A stretch of DNA of 64,000 nucleotides from Emticicia sp051209875 (GCF_051209875.1 NZ_JBNTQY010000001.1:1178001-1242000); one strand, 5' to 3'. Positions 8,577-18,154 are shown, numbered from the stretch's first letter. Notes: generated by a model not told the origin, from the sequence alone. Numbers and translations are program-made.

Positions 8577-9329
8577 ATGGAAAAAATACGCTGTATTGCT
8601 GTGGATGATGAGCCTTTGGCATTAGATATTTTGGCAAATTATATACAAAAAATCCCTTCATTAACTTTGGTTGCTACTTGCACCGAGCCACTCGAAGCAC
8701 TGAGTTTAATTCAGCAAGGCAAGGTCGATTTGTTGTTTCTTGATATTCAAATGCCTACCCTTACTGGTATTCAGTTTTTGCGAGTAATGAATGGGAAATG
8801 TAAAGCTATTCTGACAACTGCTTATGCTGAATATGCCCTTGAAGGTTATGAATATGATGTGGCTGATTATTTGTTAAAACCGATTTCGTTTGAGCGTTTT
8901 TTGAAGGCGGTTCAGAAAGCAACTAAACAATTGACAATAGGCAGTTCTCAGTCAACAGTTATCAATGAGCAGTCTTCTGACAATGACAGCGAACCAGCTT
9001 CGATTAATATTCCACAATTGGATTTTATTTTTGTAAAAACAGCGTACAAAATTCAAAAAATAAACCTTTCTGATATATTATATATCGAAGGATTGAAAGA
9101 TTATGTTTCGATTTATACGATAACAGAGCGAATTTTGACGCTTCAAACCATGAAAAAAGTGGAAGAAAGTTTGCCATCGAATCGTTTTGTGCGTGTGCAT
9201 AAATCTTATATTGTATCGCTTGAAAAGATTGATACGATTGAACGTCAGCGGATATTCATTGGTAAAAACAGTATCCCTGTGGGCGATAGCTTTCAAAAAG
9301 ATTTTATGCGATTGATAGGAGAAAAATAA
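8577..9329 (+). CDS. LytTR-family response regulator
   Basis: The 250-residue protein has a receiver domain (residues 4-120). It contains AVDDEPLALDIL at the acidic pocket, LLFLDIQMP with the phospho-accepting Asp, and LLKPISFERFLKAV. After a Ser/Asn-rich linker (about 121-142) comes a LytTR DNA-binding domain (about 145-248; IEGLKDYVSIYT, VRVHKSYIVSLEKI). It pairs with the LytS kinase encoded 4 bp upstream. LytTR proteins bind imperfect direct repeats; no target is evident. The linker resembles low-complexity intergenic repeat sequence read in frame. Confidence 0.93.
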   Translation: MEKIRCIAVDDEPLALDILANYIQKIPSLTLVATCTEPLEALSLIQQGKVDLLFLDIQMPTLTGIQFLRVMNGKCKAILTTAYAEYALEGYEYDVADYLLKPISFERFLKAVQKATKQLTIGSSQSTVINEQSSDNDSEPASINIPQLDFIFVKTAYKIQKINLSDILYIEGLKDYVSIYTITERILTLQTMKKVEESLPSNRFVRVHKSYIVSLEKIDTIERQRIFIGKNSIPVGDSFQKDFMRLIGEK

Positions 9330-9384
9330 ATGATTATTTATTCAAACTTATTTTGCTTTTCGGAAAATTCGCAATAAAATAGAA

Positions 9385-9404
9385 AATTCCATAATTATGG
9401 AATT
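9385..9404. promoter_or_regulatory. Perfect 20-bp palindrome, operator candidate (site 2)
   Basis: AATTCCATAATTATGGAATT is its own reverse complement. It carries the TTCCA-N6-TGGAA core shared with sites at 1227, 9559 and 18987. It lies 56 bp after the LytTR stop, on the operon side of the region before the 9652 gene. Confidence 0.5.
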
Positions 9405-9440
9405 ATAAAAAAATATGCTTCTGTCATATATAATGAAACT

Positions 9441-9475
9441 AAAAGATTGTTTTTAATAAAAAAACAATCTTTTTT
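9441..9475 (+). terminator. Intrinsic terminator after the LytS/LytTR operon
   Basis: AAAAGATTGTTTTT (9441-9454) pairs with AAAAACAATCTTTT (9460-9473) around AATAA, followed by further T. It separates the two-component operon from the 9652 operon. Confidence 0.8.
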
Positions 9476-9539
9476 GTTAGTTTTTCCTGCAGTTTTCTCA
9501 ACTTCTTCTTAGTTTAATAGATAATAAAAAATTAAAAAT

Positions 9540-9575
9540 CCAAATTTACGGAATTTAATTCCATAAATTTGGAAA
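9540..9575. promoter_or_regulatory. Compound palindrome, operator candidate (site 3)
   Basis: CCAAATTTA (9540-9548) mirrors TAAATTTGG (9564-9572) around GGAATTTAATTCC, and the right half contains ATTCCATAAATTTGGAAA (9558-9575). The core TTCCATAAATTTGGAA differs at one base from the site beside the XRE regulator gene. It lies 77 bp upstream of the first operon gene, a natural position to control its promoter. Confidence 0.6.
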
Positions 9576-9651
9576 TGTAAAAATTTTAATATTTTTTTGC
9601 ACTCGTTACTCAATCATTCATTTCTTACAACCACAGATTAACTTTTTACAC

Positions 9652-10230
9652 ATGGCTCATATTCCTTTAGAAAGTCATTTGCCTGGTATTACGGGTTTAC
9701 TCGAATACCGTAAAGATTCGGCTGCACCCATCCGCGAATTGACTCAAATATTACTTCGTGGAGAATCTACATTGACAGAAGGCGAGCGAGAATTAATTGC
9801 TTCATTGGTTTCATCAAGAAATCAATGCAAATTCTGTACGACTGCTCACACTGCTGCTGCAGATATTCTTTTGGGCGAATCAGAAACTTGTGAGATGGTA
9901 AAGCAAGATTTTGAAACAGCACCTGTAAGCGATAAAATGAAAGCTTTATTAGCAATTGCCGCTCATGTGCAACAAAACGGTAAAAGAGTTACCGAGAAAA
10001 ATGTTGAACGTGCAAAAAACGCTGGAGCAACTGACCGAGAAATTCATGACACCGTATTGATTGCTGCTTTGTTTTGCTTATACAATAAGTATGTCGATGG
10101 ATTAGCAAGTTTTACCCCTTCCGACCCTGCTTTTTATCAAAAATTAGGTGAACGTATAACCACGGTAGGTTACAATCGTTTGCCTGGTGGTTATGACCAA
10201 TTAAAAAATGAAAATCAAAATTTAAAATAA
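9652..10230 (+). CDS. AhpD-like / carboxymuconolactone decarboxylase family protein 1
   Basis: This 192-residue protein is of the CMD/AhpD superfamily and looks most like peroxidase-related enzymes. The helix ESTLTEGERELIASLVS precedes CKFCTTAH with Cys59, Cys62 and His66, the CxxCxxxH redox centre of AhpD. A second conserved stretch is DREIHDTVLIAALFCLYNKYVDGL. AhpD uses the cysteine pair to reduce peroxiredoxin or peroxides; here the substrate is unknown. It is cytoplasmic, with no signal peptide. It heads a closely spaced operon (84 bp to the TonB receptor gene) and has three paralogs at 17-18.7 kb. Confidence 0.9.
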   Translation: MAHIPLESHLPGITGLLEYRKDSAAPIRELTQILLRGESTLTEGERELIASLVSSRNQCKFCTTAHTAAADILLGESETCEMVKQDFETAPVSDKMKALLAIAAHVQQNGKRVTEKNVERAKNAGATDREIHDTVLIAALFCLYNKYVDGLASFTPSDPAFYQKLGERITTVGYNRLPGGYDQLKNENQNLK

Positions 10231-10314
10231 ATAAACTGCCGGTTTTCAACTGACACTTTTTCGGCTACTTTAATGCCGATGTCTGATTGCCGATAACCCA
10301 AACAATCTACCTCT

Positions 10315-13080
10315 ATGAAATACATTTACACACTAACAATTTTGTTTTGTAGTACCCTTCTCTCATTTGCTCAAAATGTCACAGGAACTGTTGCTGATGC
10401 CGAAACACAAAAGCCTATTATTGGAGCTACGGTCATTGTAAAGGGCAAAAATACGGGAATAATCACAAACGCAGATGGACAGTTTTCGATAAAAGCTGCT
10501 GTACCGACTACACTCGTCGTAACAGTCATTGGTTATGAACGTCAAGAAATCATTGTAAACTCAACTGCATCTATTAAAATTTTGCTCAAAACAGGTTCGG
10601 AACTTTTGCAACAAGTGGTTATTTCTGCTTCACGTGTTGAAGAAAATATTCTAAAATCGCCTGTGACCATCGAAAAAATGGATATTAGGGCAATACAGCA
10701 AACGCCTTCAGCTAATTTTTATGATGCTTTGGTCAATGTTAAAGGAATTGATATGGTGACCAGTAGTTTAACTTATAAAGCTATCAATACTCGTGGTTTT
10801 AATACCACGGGGAATGGTCGTTTTTTACAAACAGTTGATGGCATGGACAGCCAATCAGCAGGTTTAGGTTTTGCGATGGGTAATCTTTTTGGCCCGCATG
10901 ATATTGATGTTGAAAGTGTAGAGTTGATTCCAGGAGCTGCTTCTGCACTTTATGGCCCAGTGGCATTTAATGGTTTACTTTCTACTCGTACAAAAAATCC
11001 TTTTGATTATCAAGGATTAAGTGTGCAGACAAAAGTTGGCGTAAATCACATTGGTGATGGCACAAGTTATGGAGCTAAACCAATGGGCGATTTTGCTGTG
11101 CGTTATGCAAAAGCTTTCAATAATAAAATAGCTTTCAAACTCAATGCTTCTTATTTGGGAGGTACTGATTGGTACGCCAATGATTTATCGGATATTGATG
11201 CTAATACCGCTGCTGGTAGCCGTGGACTCAATAATCCTGGAAAAAATCAATTGAATATTTATGGAGATGAAGTAGCTCAGACAATCGCAGGCATTGGTCG
11301 TGTTTCTCGTACAGGTTATGCTGAAAGAGATTTGGCCAATTATGGTGTACACAGCACCAAAGTAAGTGGAGCTTTACATTACAGATTCAACGATAACTTA
11401 GAAGCAATTTATCAAGCAAATTATAGCGAAGGTGTGGCTCAATATACTGGTAGTCAGCGTTTTGCTATCAATGGTTTTAATTTTGTTCAACACAGACTTG
11501 AATTGAGAAGCAATAAATTTTATGTAAGAGCTTATTCAAGCCAAGAAGACTCGAAAGATTCTTATCAAGTTCGCTCATTGGGACAATTAATCAATAAAAC
11601 TTGGGTGAAAGACCTTAGTGGAAATGTGGTTGCTGCTAAAGATGCTGATGCGATGTGGTTTCAACGTTATACGGCTGCTTTTATGGGGACAATTACAGGA
11701 GTTACTGGTAATAGCGATGCCTCCGCAAGAGGTTTTGCCGACCAAGGACGCATTTTGCCAGGAACTGCAGAATTTGATGCTGCCAAACAAAAACTCATAG
11801 AAACCCAAGGATTGAGCGGGGCAGGAATATATAGCCGATGTGGTTTGAAGCACTTGGAAGGAATGTATGATTTCAGTTCAGTTTTGAAAGTAGTTAACTT
11901 ACAAGTAGGGGGTAATTTAAGAAAATATTACTTAGACACACAAGGTACTTTATTTGACGATAAAGGCAAAAATCTAACTAATTCAGAGTATGGCGTTTTT
12001 GCTCAGGCTTCAAAATCTTTGTTTAAAGACAAATTGAAACTCACGCTTTCTGGAAGATATGATAAAAATGAAAATTTTGATGGAAGATTTACGCCACGTG
12101 CATCAATGGTTTTCAGTCCAAAACAAAACCATAATTTCAGAGCAAGCTATCAAACTGGCTTCCGTAATCCAACTATTGGCGACCAATATATCAAACTCAA
12201 TGCAGGGCCAATTATCATTTTAGGTGGAGCCCCTGTCAATTCGATTGGTACAAAAGAAATCAATGCTTATACAAACTCCTATACTATTGCATCGGTAAGT
12301 GCATTTGGTGGAGCTTTTGGTAAAGATGTTGGTAGTGGCGTGCCATTCCCAGTAGCGGTTGCCAACAACAAAGACAAATTAGTAAAATCAAATGTACCTT
12401 ATATCAAACCTGAGCAAGTGCAAAGTTTTGAAATTGGATATAAAGGCATATTGACAGATAAGTTAATTTTTGACATCAATTATTATCATAGCCAATACAA
12501 AGATTTCTTGATAAATACGGTGGTAATGGCTCCTAATAGCGATGTTTTGGGTAGTGATGGAAAACCTAACTTTAATGCGGCGGCGGATATTTTGGGTGGT
12601 AAAACGCAATTATACCAATTATACACAAATGCTGCTGACAAAGTATCTATTCAAGGGATTGGTGTTGGTTTAGGCTATATTTTACCTAAAAACTATCGCA
12701 TAAATGGCAATGTTACTTGGTCAGATTTTAACCTTTTAGATGCTAATCCAAGCAATATCCCTGCCTTCAATACTCCAAAATGGAAAACCAATCTAATTTT
12801 GAGCAATGCAAAATTAACCGAAAAGTTAGGCTTTAGTGTAGCTTGGCATTGGCAAAGTGCTTTCGACTGGTATGGTACTTTTACAACGCCATTGCCAGGA
12901 CGAATCAATGCTTATAGCTTGCTTGATGCACAAATAAGCATGAAAGTACCGAGTTTGAAAACCATTGTAAAATTGGGAGCAAGTAATCTTACCAATCAAT
13001 ACATTGTACAGGCTTATGGCTCGCCAGCGGTGGGTGGTTTATACTATGTAAGTTTGAATTTTGATGAAATGTTTCGATAA
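10315..13080 (+). CDS. TonB-dependent outer-membrane receptor with CarboxypepD_reg-like domain
   Basis: The 921-residue product begins with a signal peptide (to about FAQ, residue 20). A CarboxypepD_reg-like beta domain follows (about 22-105; GTVADAETQKPIIGATVIVK). Next is the plug domain (about 115-225; AINTRGFNTTGNGRFLQTVD, ESVELIPGAASALYG), and the remainder forms the 22-strand barrel ending in an aromatic strand (YYVSLNFDEMFR). Such receptors import siderophores, vitamins, glycans or metal complexes. No SusD partner is present, so glycan uptake is less likely. It is co-oriented with the AhpD-like gene and the FG-GAP gene (50-bp gap). The ligand is unknown. Confidence 0.93.
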   Translation: MKYIYTLTILFCSTLLSFAQNVTGTVADAETQKPIIGATVIVKGKNTGIITNADGQFSIKAAVPTTLVVTVIGYERQEIIVNSTASIKILLKTGSELLQQVVISASRVEENILKSPVTIEKMDIRAIQQTPSANFYDALVNVKGIDMVTSSLTYKAINTRGFNTTGNGRFLQTVDGMDSQSAGLGFAMGNLFGPHDIDVESVELIPGAASALYGPVAFNGLLSTRTKNPFDYQGLSVQTKVGVNHIGDGTSYGAKPMGDFAVRYAKAFNNKIAFKLNASYLGGTDWYANDLSDIDANTAAGSRGLNNPGKNQLNIYGDEVAQTIAGIGRVSRTGYAERDLANYGVHSTKVSGALHYRFNDNLEAIYQANYSEGVAQYTGSQRFAINGFNFVQHRLELRSNKFYVRAYSSQEDSKDSYQVRSLGQLINKTWVKDLSGNVVAAKDADAMWFQRYTAAFMGTITGVTGNSDASARGFADQGRILPGTAEFDAAKQKLIETQGLSGAGIYSRCGLKHLEGMYDFSSVLKVVNLQVGGNLRKYYLDTQGTLFDDKGKNLTNSEYGVFAQASKSLFKDKLKLTLSGRYDKNENFDGRFTPRASMVFSPKQNHNFRASYQTGFRNPTIGDQYIKLNAGPIIILGGAPVNSIGTKEINAYTNSYTIASVSAFGGAFGKDVGSGVPFPVAVANNKDKLVKSNVPYIKPEQVQSFEIGYKGILTDKLIFDINYYHSQYKDFLINTVVMAPNSDVLGSDGKPNFNAAADILGGKTQLYQLYTNAADKVSIQGIGVGLGYILPKNYRINGNVTWSDFNLLDANPSNIPAFNTPKWKTNLILSNAKLTEKLGFSVAWHWQSAFDWYGTFTTPLPGRINAYSLLDAQISMKVPSLKTIVKLGASNLTNQYIVQAYGSPAVGGLYYVSLNFDEMFR

Positions 13081-13130
13081 AAGATGTTTCTATTATTTGC
13101 ATCGACCATACACATATAAACAATAACACA

Positions 13131-15365
13131 ATGAAAACTAAATATCCACTTTTTTTACCGTTTTTGCTACTATTATGTCAATCTTGCGGAGTAGCTATTA
13201 CTAACTCAAATGATGAGATGGTAGAACTTTTAGCAAAAACCTATAAGAAATACAGTGTCAAAGAAAATACTTTTTGCCCAGAAGCAGAGCAGTCTTTTTT
13301 TGACTCTATTTCAATCAATCATCCTGACTATAATTTTAGGATGAGAGCCAATTTCTTTAAAGGCAGTAGTTTACTGAAATTAGGGAAAGAACAAGAAGCT
13401 GTGAATGTTTTTGAAAACCTGTTGCAAGAAGCAAGTTCTCAAAACCAAGTTGCTCACGAATTAGTGAGGAATTATGCCATTGCTTGTTTACGTTTGGGTG
13501 AACGCCAGAATTGTGTGACGAATCATTCTGCCGAATCTTGTATTTTACCTATTAGAAATTCAGGTATTCATCAAATTCAGACAGGTTCGAGAAAAGCGAT
13601 TCAAGTGTATGCATCTCTTTTGAAAGAAAATCCTATAGATTATGAGTCAAGATGGTTATTGAATATTGCCTATATGACATTGGGTGAATATCCTTCAAAA
13701 GTACCAAGACAATGGTTGATTCCTAATATGGATAAAGACAATTCCGATTACAGCATCAAACCTTTTGTGGATGTTGCTCCTCATTTGGGGCTGAATAAAA
13801 AAAATATGGCTGGTGGGACTATCGTAGATGATTTCAATAATGATGGATATTTGGACATTGTTACTTCTGACTGGAGCTTGAATGGAGTTATGCACTATTT
13901 CAAAAATGACCAGAAAGGCAATTATATTGATTATTCAAAAAAATCAGCTTTAGGACGTTTTAAAGGTGGTTTGAATATGATTCAAGCTGATTATGACAAT
14001 GATGGAGATATTGATATTTTTGTGTTAAGGGGAGCTTGGATGGGGCAATATGGCAAACAAGCCAATTCATTGTTAAGAAATAATGGTGATGATACTTTTA
14101 CAGATGTAACTGTTAAAAGTGGTCTTTTTTCAGAATTTCCCACCCAGACAGGTGTTTGGCGTGATTTTAATAATGATGGTTGGTTAGATTTGTTTATTGG
14201 TAATGAAAGTTCGATACAAAAAGACCAATACTATCCTTGTGAACTATACATGAGTAATGCTGATGGCACTTTTAAAGAAGTGTCAAAGCAAGCGGGATGT
14301 AGAATCATGGATTTTGTAAAAGGTGTAACAGCAGGAGATTTTAACAATGATGGTTTGGAAGATATTTACATTTCGGGTATTACTGGTGAGCGAATATTAT
14401 TAAAGAATAAAGGGTTGAAAGACGGTATTCCACAATTTGAAAACGTAACAAGAGCAGCAGGTTTAGCTGATGTTCGTGTAAGTACTTTTCCAACGTGGTT
14501 TTGGGATTATGACAATGATGGTTGGCAAGATATTTTTGTTTGTGGTTATGAATTTAGGTATTCCATTGCTCATACCGCAGCTACTGAAGCATTAGGAATT
14601 CCGAATGAGGCGAGTAGAATGTATCTTTACCATAATAATCATGATGGCACATTTACCAATGTTTCAGAGCAAGCAGGTTTAAACAAATCGGTCTTTGCGA
14701 TGGGAGCAAATTTTGGTGATATTGATAATGATGGGAATTTGGATATGTATCTCGGTACAGGAAATCCTGATTATAAGTCGCTTGTACCTAACCGCCTTTT
14801 TAGAAATATGGGTGATGGCAAATTTGCTGATGTGACCGTTTCTGGGAGAGTGGGCAATTTGCAAAAAGGACATGCAGTTGCCATAACTGATATGGATAAC
14901 GATGGCGACCAAGATATTTTTATAGAAGTAGGAGGGGCATATGTAGGTGATTCGTATAATAATTCGCTTTACCTTAATCCTGGTCAGAATGACAATCACT
15001 GGATAAATTTGAAATTAGAAGGAACAGCAAGCAATCGTTCAGCTATAGGTAGTCAACTTAAAATTAGTTTTACTGAAAACGGCAAGAAAAGAATACTATA
15101 TAGAACTGTCAACTCAGGTGGTAGTTTTGGAGCATCAACATTAAGGAGAGAAATTGGTATTGGACAAGCAAATATAATAGACGAAATTGCTGTAACTTGG
15201 GCAAAAACTCGTAAAACACAAGTTTTTAGAAATATTAAACCCAACCAATTTATTAAAATAACGGAAGGTAGTAATACTATTTCAAATATTAATATTAAAA
15301 AAACAGATATTTCAGAACCAAATTCGACTATTCCGATTTGCAAAACGAATCCAACGACAATTTGA
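13131..15365 (+). CDS. FG-GAP/VCBS repeat lipoprotein with ASPIC/UnbV C-terminus (CRTAC1-like)
   Basis: This 744-residue protein has a hydrophobic leader and lipobox (LLCQSCG), predicting a surface or periplasmic lipoprotein. Residues about 60-190 look TPR-like. Seven calcium-binding FG-GAP motifs follow (DFNNDGYLDIV, DYDNDGDIDIF, DFNNDGWLDLF, DFNNDGLEDIY, DYDNDGWQDIF, DIDNDGNLDMY, DMDNDGDQDIF), consistent with a seven-bladed propeller. The C-terminal ASPIC/UnbV module is seen in GSQLKISFTENGKKRILYRT. These folds bind calcium and partners rather than act as known enzymes. The gene lies between the TonB receptor and MFS transporter genes. Confidence 0.9.
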   Translation: MKTKYPLFLPFLLLLCQSCGVAITNSNDEMVELLAKTYKKYSVKENTFCPEAEQSFFDSISINHPDYNFRMRANFFKGSSLLKLGKEQEAVNVFENLLQEASSQNQVAHELVRNYAIACLRLGERQNCVTNHSAESCILPIRNSGIHQIQTGSRKAIQVYASLLKENPIDYESRWLLNIAYMTLGEYPSKVPRQWLIPNMDKDNSDYSIKPFVDVAPHLGLNKKNMAGGTIVDDFNNDGYLDIVTSDWSLNGVMHYFKNDQKGNYIDYSKKSALGRFKGGLNMIQADYDNDGDIDIFVLRGAWMGQYGKQANSLLRNNGDDTFTDVTVKSGLFSEFPTQTGVWRDFNNDGWLDLFIGNESSIQKDQYYPCELYMSNADGTFKEVSKQAGCRIMDFVKGVTAGDFNNDGLEDIYISGITGERILLKNKGLKDGIPQFENVTRAAGLADVRVSTFPTWFWDYDNDGWQDIFVCGYEFRYSIAHTAATEALGIPNEASRMYLYHNNHDGTFTNVSEQAGLNKSVFAMGANFGDIDNDGNLDMYLGTGNPDYKSLVPNRLFRNMGDGKFADVTVSGRVGNLQKGHAVAITDMDNDGDQDIFIEVGGAYVGDSYNNSLYLNPGQNDNHWINLKLEGTASNRSAIGSQLKISFTENGKKRILYRTVNSGGSFGASTLRREIGIGQANIIDEIAVTWAKTRKTQVFRNIKPNQFIKITEGSNTISNINIKKTDISEPNSTIPICKTNPTTI

Positions 15366-15385
15366 CATAAATAAAAAAATATTCA

Positions 15386-16600
15386 ATGAAATTAACCTAC
15401 TTAAACAAAGCTAAACCAAGGCTTGCCTTTATCGTTTGTATGCTGTGCTATCTTTTAGGTGGCACAGTTTCGACCTTAATGTCAGTTTATTTGCCTGTTG
15501 CCATTCCAGAATTATTGCAAAGAAATGTTTCTGAACAAGAATTAGGCGATATCGGAGCTTACCTTAGTTCTTCCTCCATATTTGGTTGGATGTTAGGTGG
15601 TTTGATTTTAGGTATTGTCAGTGATAAAATTGGTCGAATCAAAACACTCGCATTGGCTACTGCCTTGTACGGTTTTTTTACTTTGACGGTAGTTTTTGTA
15701 AGCGATTGGCATGTATTATTAGTCTATCGTTTTTTGTCAGGAATGGGTGTCGGAGGAGTTTTATTGGTTAGCACAGTCTATATTTCTGAGATTTGGAAAG
15801 AAAGCAATCGCCCTGTGATGTTAGGCGTTTTAGCTGTGGCATTTCCTATTGGGATAGTTTTAACAGGAGGTTTAAATGTCTTTTTTAGCTATTGGAAAGA
15901 TGCTTTTTGGTTAGGAATTTTACCTTTGATATTATCAATTATTACATTTGTTTTTTTACCCGAATCAGAGAAATGGAAACAAATGCAAAATGTTGATAAT
16001 AAAGTATTTAAGAAATTGTTTTCGTCAGAAAATAGTAGAAATTTAGCTTATGGTTCAATTATTTTTGGGTCAGTTTTAGTGGGACTTTGGGGGATTTTCT
16101 CTTGGTTACCTACTTGGGTGCAAAGTTTGCTTGGCGACACTTCTGATGGACAAACAGAAAGAGGATTAACGATGGTTTTATTAGGTGTAGGTGGAGTTGT
16201 AGGAGGAAGTTTTTCTGGTTTTTTGATTCAAAAATTAGGTTCAATTAAAACTTTAATACTTACATTTTCAGGTTGTATTTTGGCTTGTGGCATACTTTTT
16301 CTGACCAATACAAAATTTTCTCCTATTATTTATGCTGAAATGGCATTTTTGACTTTGTTTTTAGGAATTAGTCAAGGGGCATTGTCGAGCTATATTCCAG
16401 CCTTATTTCCGACAGATATTCGGGCCACAGCAACTGGTTTTTGTTTTAATATTGCTCGTTTTTTTACGGCAACAGCAGTTTTTTTTGTAGGTAGTTTAGT
16501 TACTTTTTTTGGTGGTTTCAGCAATGCACTTTTGTCTTTTTCGGTCTTTTTTATTTTTGCCATAATCGCCACTTATTTTAGTGCTAAATCTATGGAATAA
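15386..16600 (+). CDS. MFS transporter
   Basis: The 404-residue protein has twelve hydrophobic segments in two sixes and a central loop near residues 195-215. The signature after helix 2 reads LGIVSDKIGRIKTLALATAL, a match to the MFS loop 2-3 motif GxxxDrxGrr. Helix 4 carries RFLSGMGVGG. The overall look is of the sugar/organic-acid porter subgroup, but the substrate cannot be inferred. It starts 20 bp after the FG-GAP gene and is followed by the frameshifted coiled-coil gene, so it belongs to the same operon. Confidence 0.9.
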   Translation: MKLTYLNKAKPRLAFIVCMLCYLLGGTVSTLMSVYLPVAIPELLQRNVSEQELGDIGAYLSSSSIFGWMLGGLILGIVSDKIGRIKTLALATALYGFFTLTVVFVSDWHVLLVYRFLSGMGVGGVLLVSTVYISEIWKESNRPVMLGVLAVAFPIGIVLTGGLNVFFSYWKDAFWLGILPLILSIITFVFLPESEKWKQMQNVDNKVFKKLFSSENSRNLAYGSIIFGSVLVGLWGIFSWLPTWVQSLLGDTSDGQTERGLTMVLLGVGGVVGGSFSGFLIQKLGSIKTLILTFSGCILACGILFLTNTKFSPIIYAEMAFLTLFLGISQGALSSYIPALFPTDIRATATGFCFNIARFFTATAVFFVGSLVTFFGGFSNALLSFSVFFIFAIIATYFSAKSME

Positions 16601-16638
16601 TCTTTAAATTTTATAAATAAAACTAAATAATAAAAATC

Positions 16639-16883
16639 ATGGCAAACGCTGAAGAAATCCTATTACAAAATCAAGAAATGATTCTTGAAAACCAAAAAAT
16701 GATTCTCGAAAATCAGAAAACGATTGTTGAAAACCAATCTCAAATTCTGAAAAATCAGGAACAACTCAATGCCAATCAAGGAACTATTCTTGGTAATCAA
16801 GACATATTTTAGAAAATCAGACAAATTTTACAAAGGTTCTAAATAATCAAGATGAAATATTGGCTTTTGTAAAAAATCGTTAG
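16639..16883 (+). pseudogene. Asn-Gln heptad coiled-coil gene broken by a frameshift
   Basis: From the ATG at 16639 the frame encodes 57 residues of exact heptads (NQEMILE, NQKMILE, NQKTIVE, NQSQILK, NQEQLNA, NQGTILG) and stops at 16810-16812. In the frame starting at 16806 the pattern continues without a break (ILENQTNFTKVLNNQDEILA) to a stop at 16881-16883. One base appears to be missing around 16804-16806. Restored, the protein would have about 81 residues. It is related in design to the gene at 325. It could be a real mutation, a sequencing error or a functional short form. Confidence 0.65.
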
Positions 16884-16896
16884 TTTTAAATCAACG

Positions 16897-16936
16897 TGGC
16901 ATGTCTGATATTTTAATTGATCTTCAAGACGTGCCA
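16897..16936 (+). repeat. Hairpin between coiled-coil gene and AhpD-like gene 2
   Basis: TGGCATGTCT (16897-16906) pairs with AGACGTGCCA (16927-16936) with one G-U pair. No T-run follows, so it may be an mRNA-processing or stability hairpin rather than a terminator. Confidence 0.45.
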
Positions 16937-17026
16937 TGTTTAGTGTAACTCTTACATTGAGCTTCCGAATTTCAATGCCCAATAATGTGGTATTTTACAT
17001 TATTTATTTTACATTTATCTATCATT

Positions 17027-17572
17027 ATGCCCCATATTCCACTTCCAGAAGGCGTACCAGGTATTCGTAGCTTGGTCATGTATCGTCCAGATACTGGTAA
17101 ACCTTTATATGAATTAGCCCAAATTTTATTGAGAGAGGAATCTCCGTTGAGTCCAGCCGAGCGTGAATTGATTGCAACGTATGTTTCTCATAAAAATACC
17201 TGTAATTTTTGTATGAATAGTCATGCTGCGGCAGCACGCTATTTGTTTCAAGATGAGGCAAAAACGGTAGATTTAGTATTGGATGATTATCAAAATGCCC
17301 CTATTTCTGAAAAATTGAAAGCCTTGTTGACGATTGCTGGAAAGGTACAAACTGATGCTCGAACAGTGAGCGACGAAGATGTAGAAAATGCTCGAAAATT
17401 TGGTGCCAATGACCGTGATATTCACGATACAGTTTTGATTGCGGCAACTTTTTGTATGTTCAATCGCTATGTAGATGGCTTGGCAACGCTTAGTCCAACC
17501 GATTCAAACCTTTATGCACAAATGGGCGAACGTATGGGAACATTGGGTTATGTTCTTCCAAAAACACAATAA
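17027..17572 (+). CDS. AhpD-like / CMD family protein 2
   Basis: I choose the ATG at 17027 because MPHIPLPEGVPGIRSL aligns with the starts of the three paralogs; the ATG at 16985 would add 14 hydrophobic residues that they lack. The product has 181 residues. The redox centre is CNFCMNSH (Cys59, Cys62, His66), preceded by SPAERELIATYVS, and the second block is DRDIHDTVLIAATFCMFNRY. It is the first of three tandem AhpD-like genes separated by 33 and 40 bp. These probably share the mRNA with the genes from 9652. Confidence 0.9.
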   Translation: MPHIPLPEGVPGIRSLVMYRPDTGKPLYELAQILLREESPLSPAERELIATYVSHKNTCNFCMNSHAAAARYLFQDEAKTVDLVLDDYQNAPISEKLKALLTIAGKVQTDARTVSDEDVENARKFGANDRDIHDTVLIAATFCMFNRYVDGLATLSPTDSNLYAQMGERMGTLGYVLPKTQ

Positions 17573-17605
17573 TGAATAGAAATAATAGTTCAAATCTGCA
17601 ATAAA

Positions 17606-18154
17606 ATGCCATATATTAAACTTGATGAAACATTGCCAGGCATGAGAAGTTTATTAGCTTTTCGACCAGCGATTGCAGAGCCTTTGACAACATTAATGCA
17701 AATTTTGATGCGAAGCGATGAAGGATTGAGTAAAGGCGAAAGAGAACTCATAGCCACTTTTGTGTCTTCGTTGAATGGGTGTTCGGTTTGTCATAAAATT
17801 CATGGAGAAGTAGCTCAGTGCTTATTGAATGGAGAAGAAAATCTGATTGAAAAAGTAAAAGAAAACTATCAAAATGCACCGATTTCTGATAAAATGAAAG
17901 CTTTGCTAACAATAGCGGTAAGTGTGCAAAAAAATGGAAAACAAGTAAGTATTGAGCAAGTGGCTGCAGCAAAAAGTAGGGGAGCAAATGATTTGGAAAT
18001 TCATGATACAGTTTTAATTTCCGCTCTGTTTTGCCTATTCAATCGTTATATTGATGGCTTGGGAATATTATCAAAAGACACACCCGAAACTTTAAAAGAA
18101 AGAGGAAAAATGATAGCTGAAATGGGTTATAGTTCACATCCCCCAAAAGATTAA
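17606..18154 (+). CDS. AhpD-like / CMD family protein 3
   Basis: The 182-residue product aligns end to end with its neighbours. The centre is CSVCHKIH (Cys59, Cys62, His66), and the later block is DLEIHDTVLISALFCLFNRY. It shares SKGERELIATFVSSLN with the next gene, so the two are the closest pair and probably the latest duplication. The redox role is inferred from the family. AhpD-like proteins often form trimers or hexamers, so the paralogs could form mixed oligomers. Confidence 0.9.
   Translation: MPYIKLDETLPGMRSLLAFRPAIAEPLTTLMQILMRSDEGLSKGERELIATFVSSLNGCSVCHKIHGEVAQCLLNGEENLIEKVKENYQNAPISDKMKALLTIAVSVQKNGKQVSIEQVAAAKSRGANDLEIHDTVLISALFCLFNRYIDGLGILSKDTPETLKERGKMIAEMGYSSHPPKD

Noticed and set aside
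9767..9955. Reverse-strand frame inside AhpD-like gene 1 and similar frames in its paralogs
   Set aside because: Shadows of clearly coding genes; not conserved as proteins among the four copies.
10315..13080. SusC-type glycan receptor for the 10315 gene
   Set aside because: No SusD gene follows, and the plug lacks the long TonB box region usual for SusC, so I keep the general TonB receptor call.
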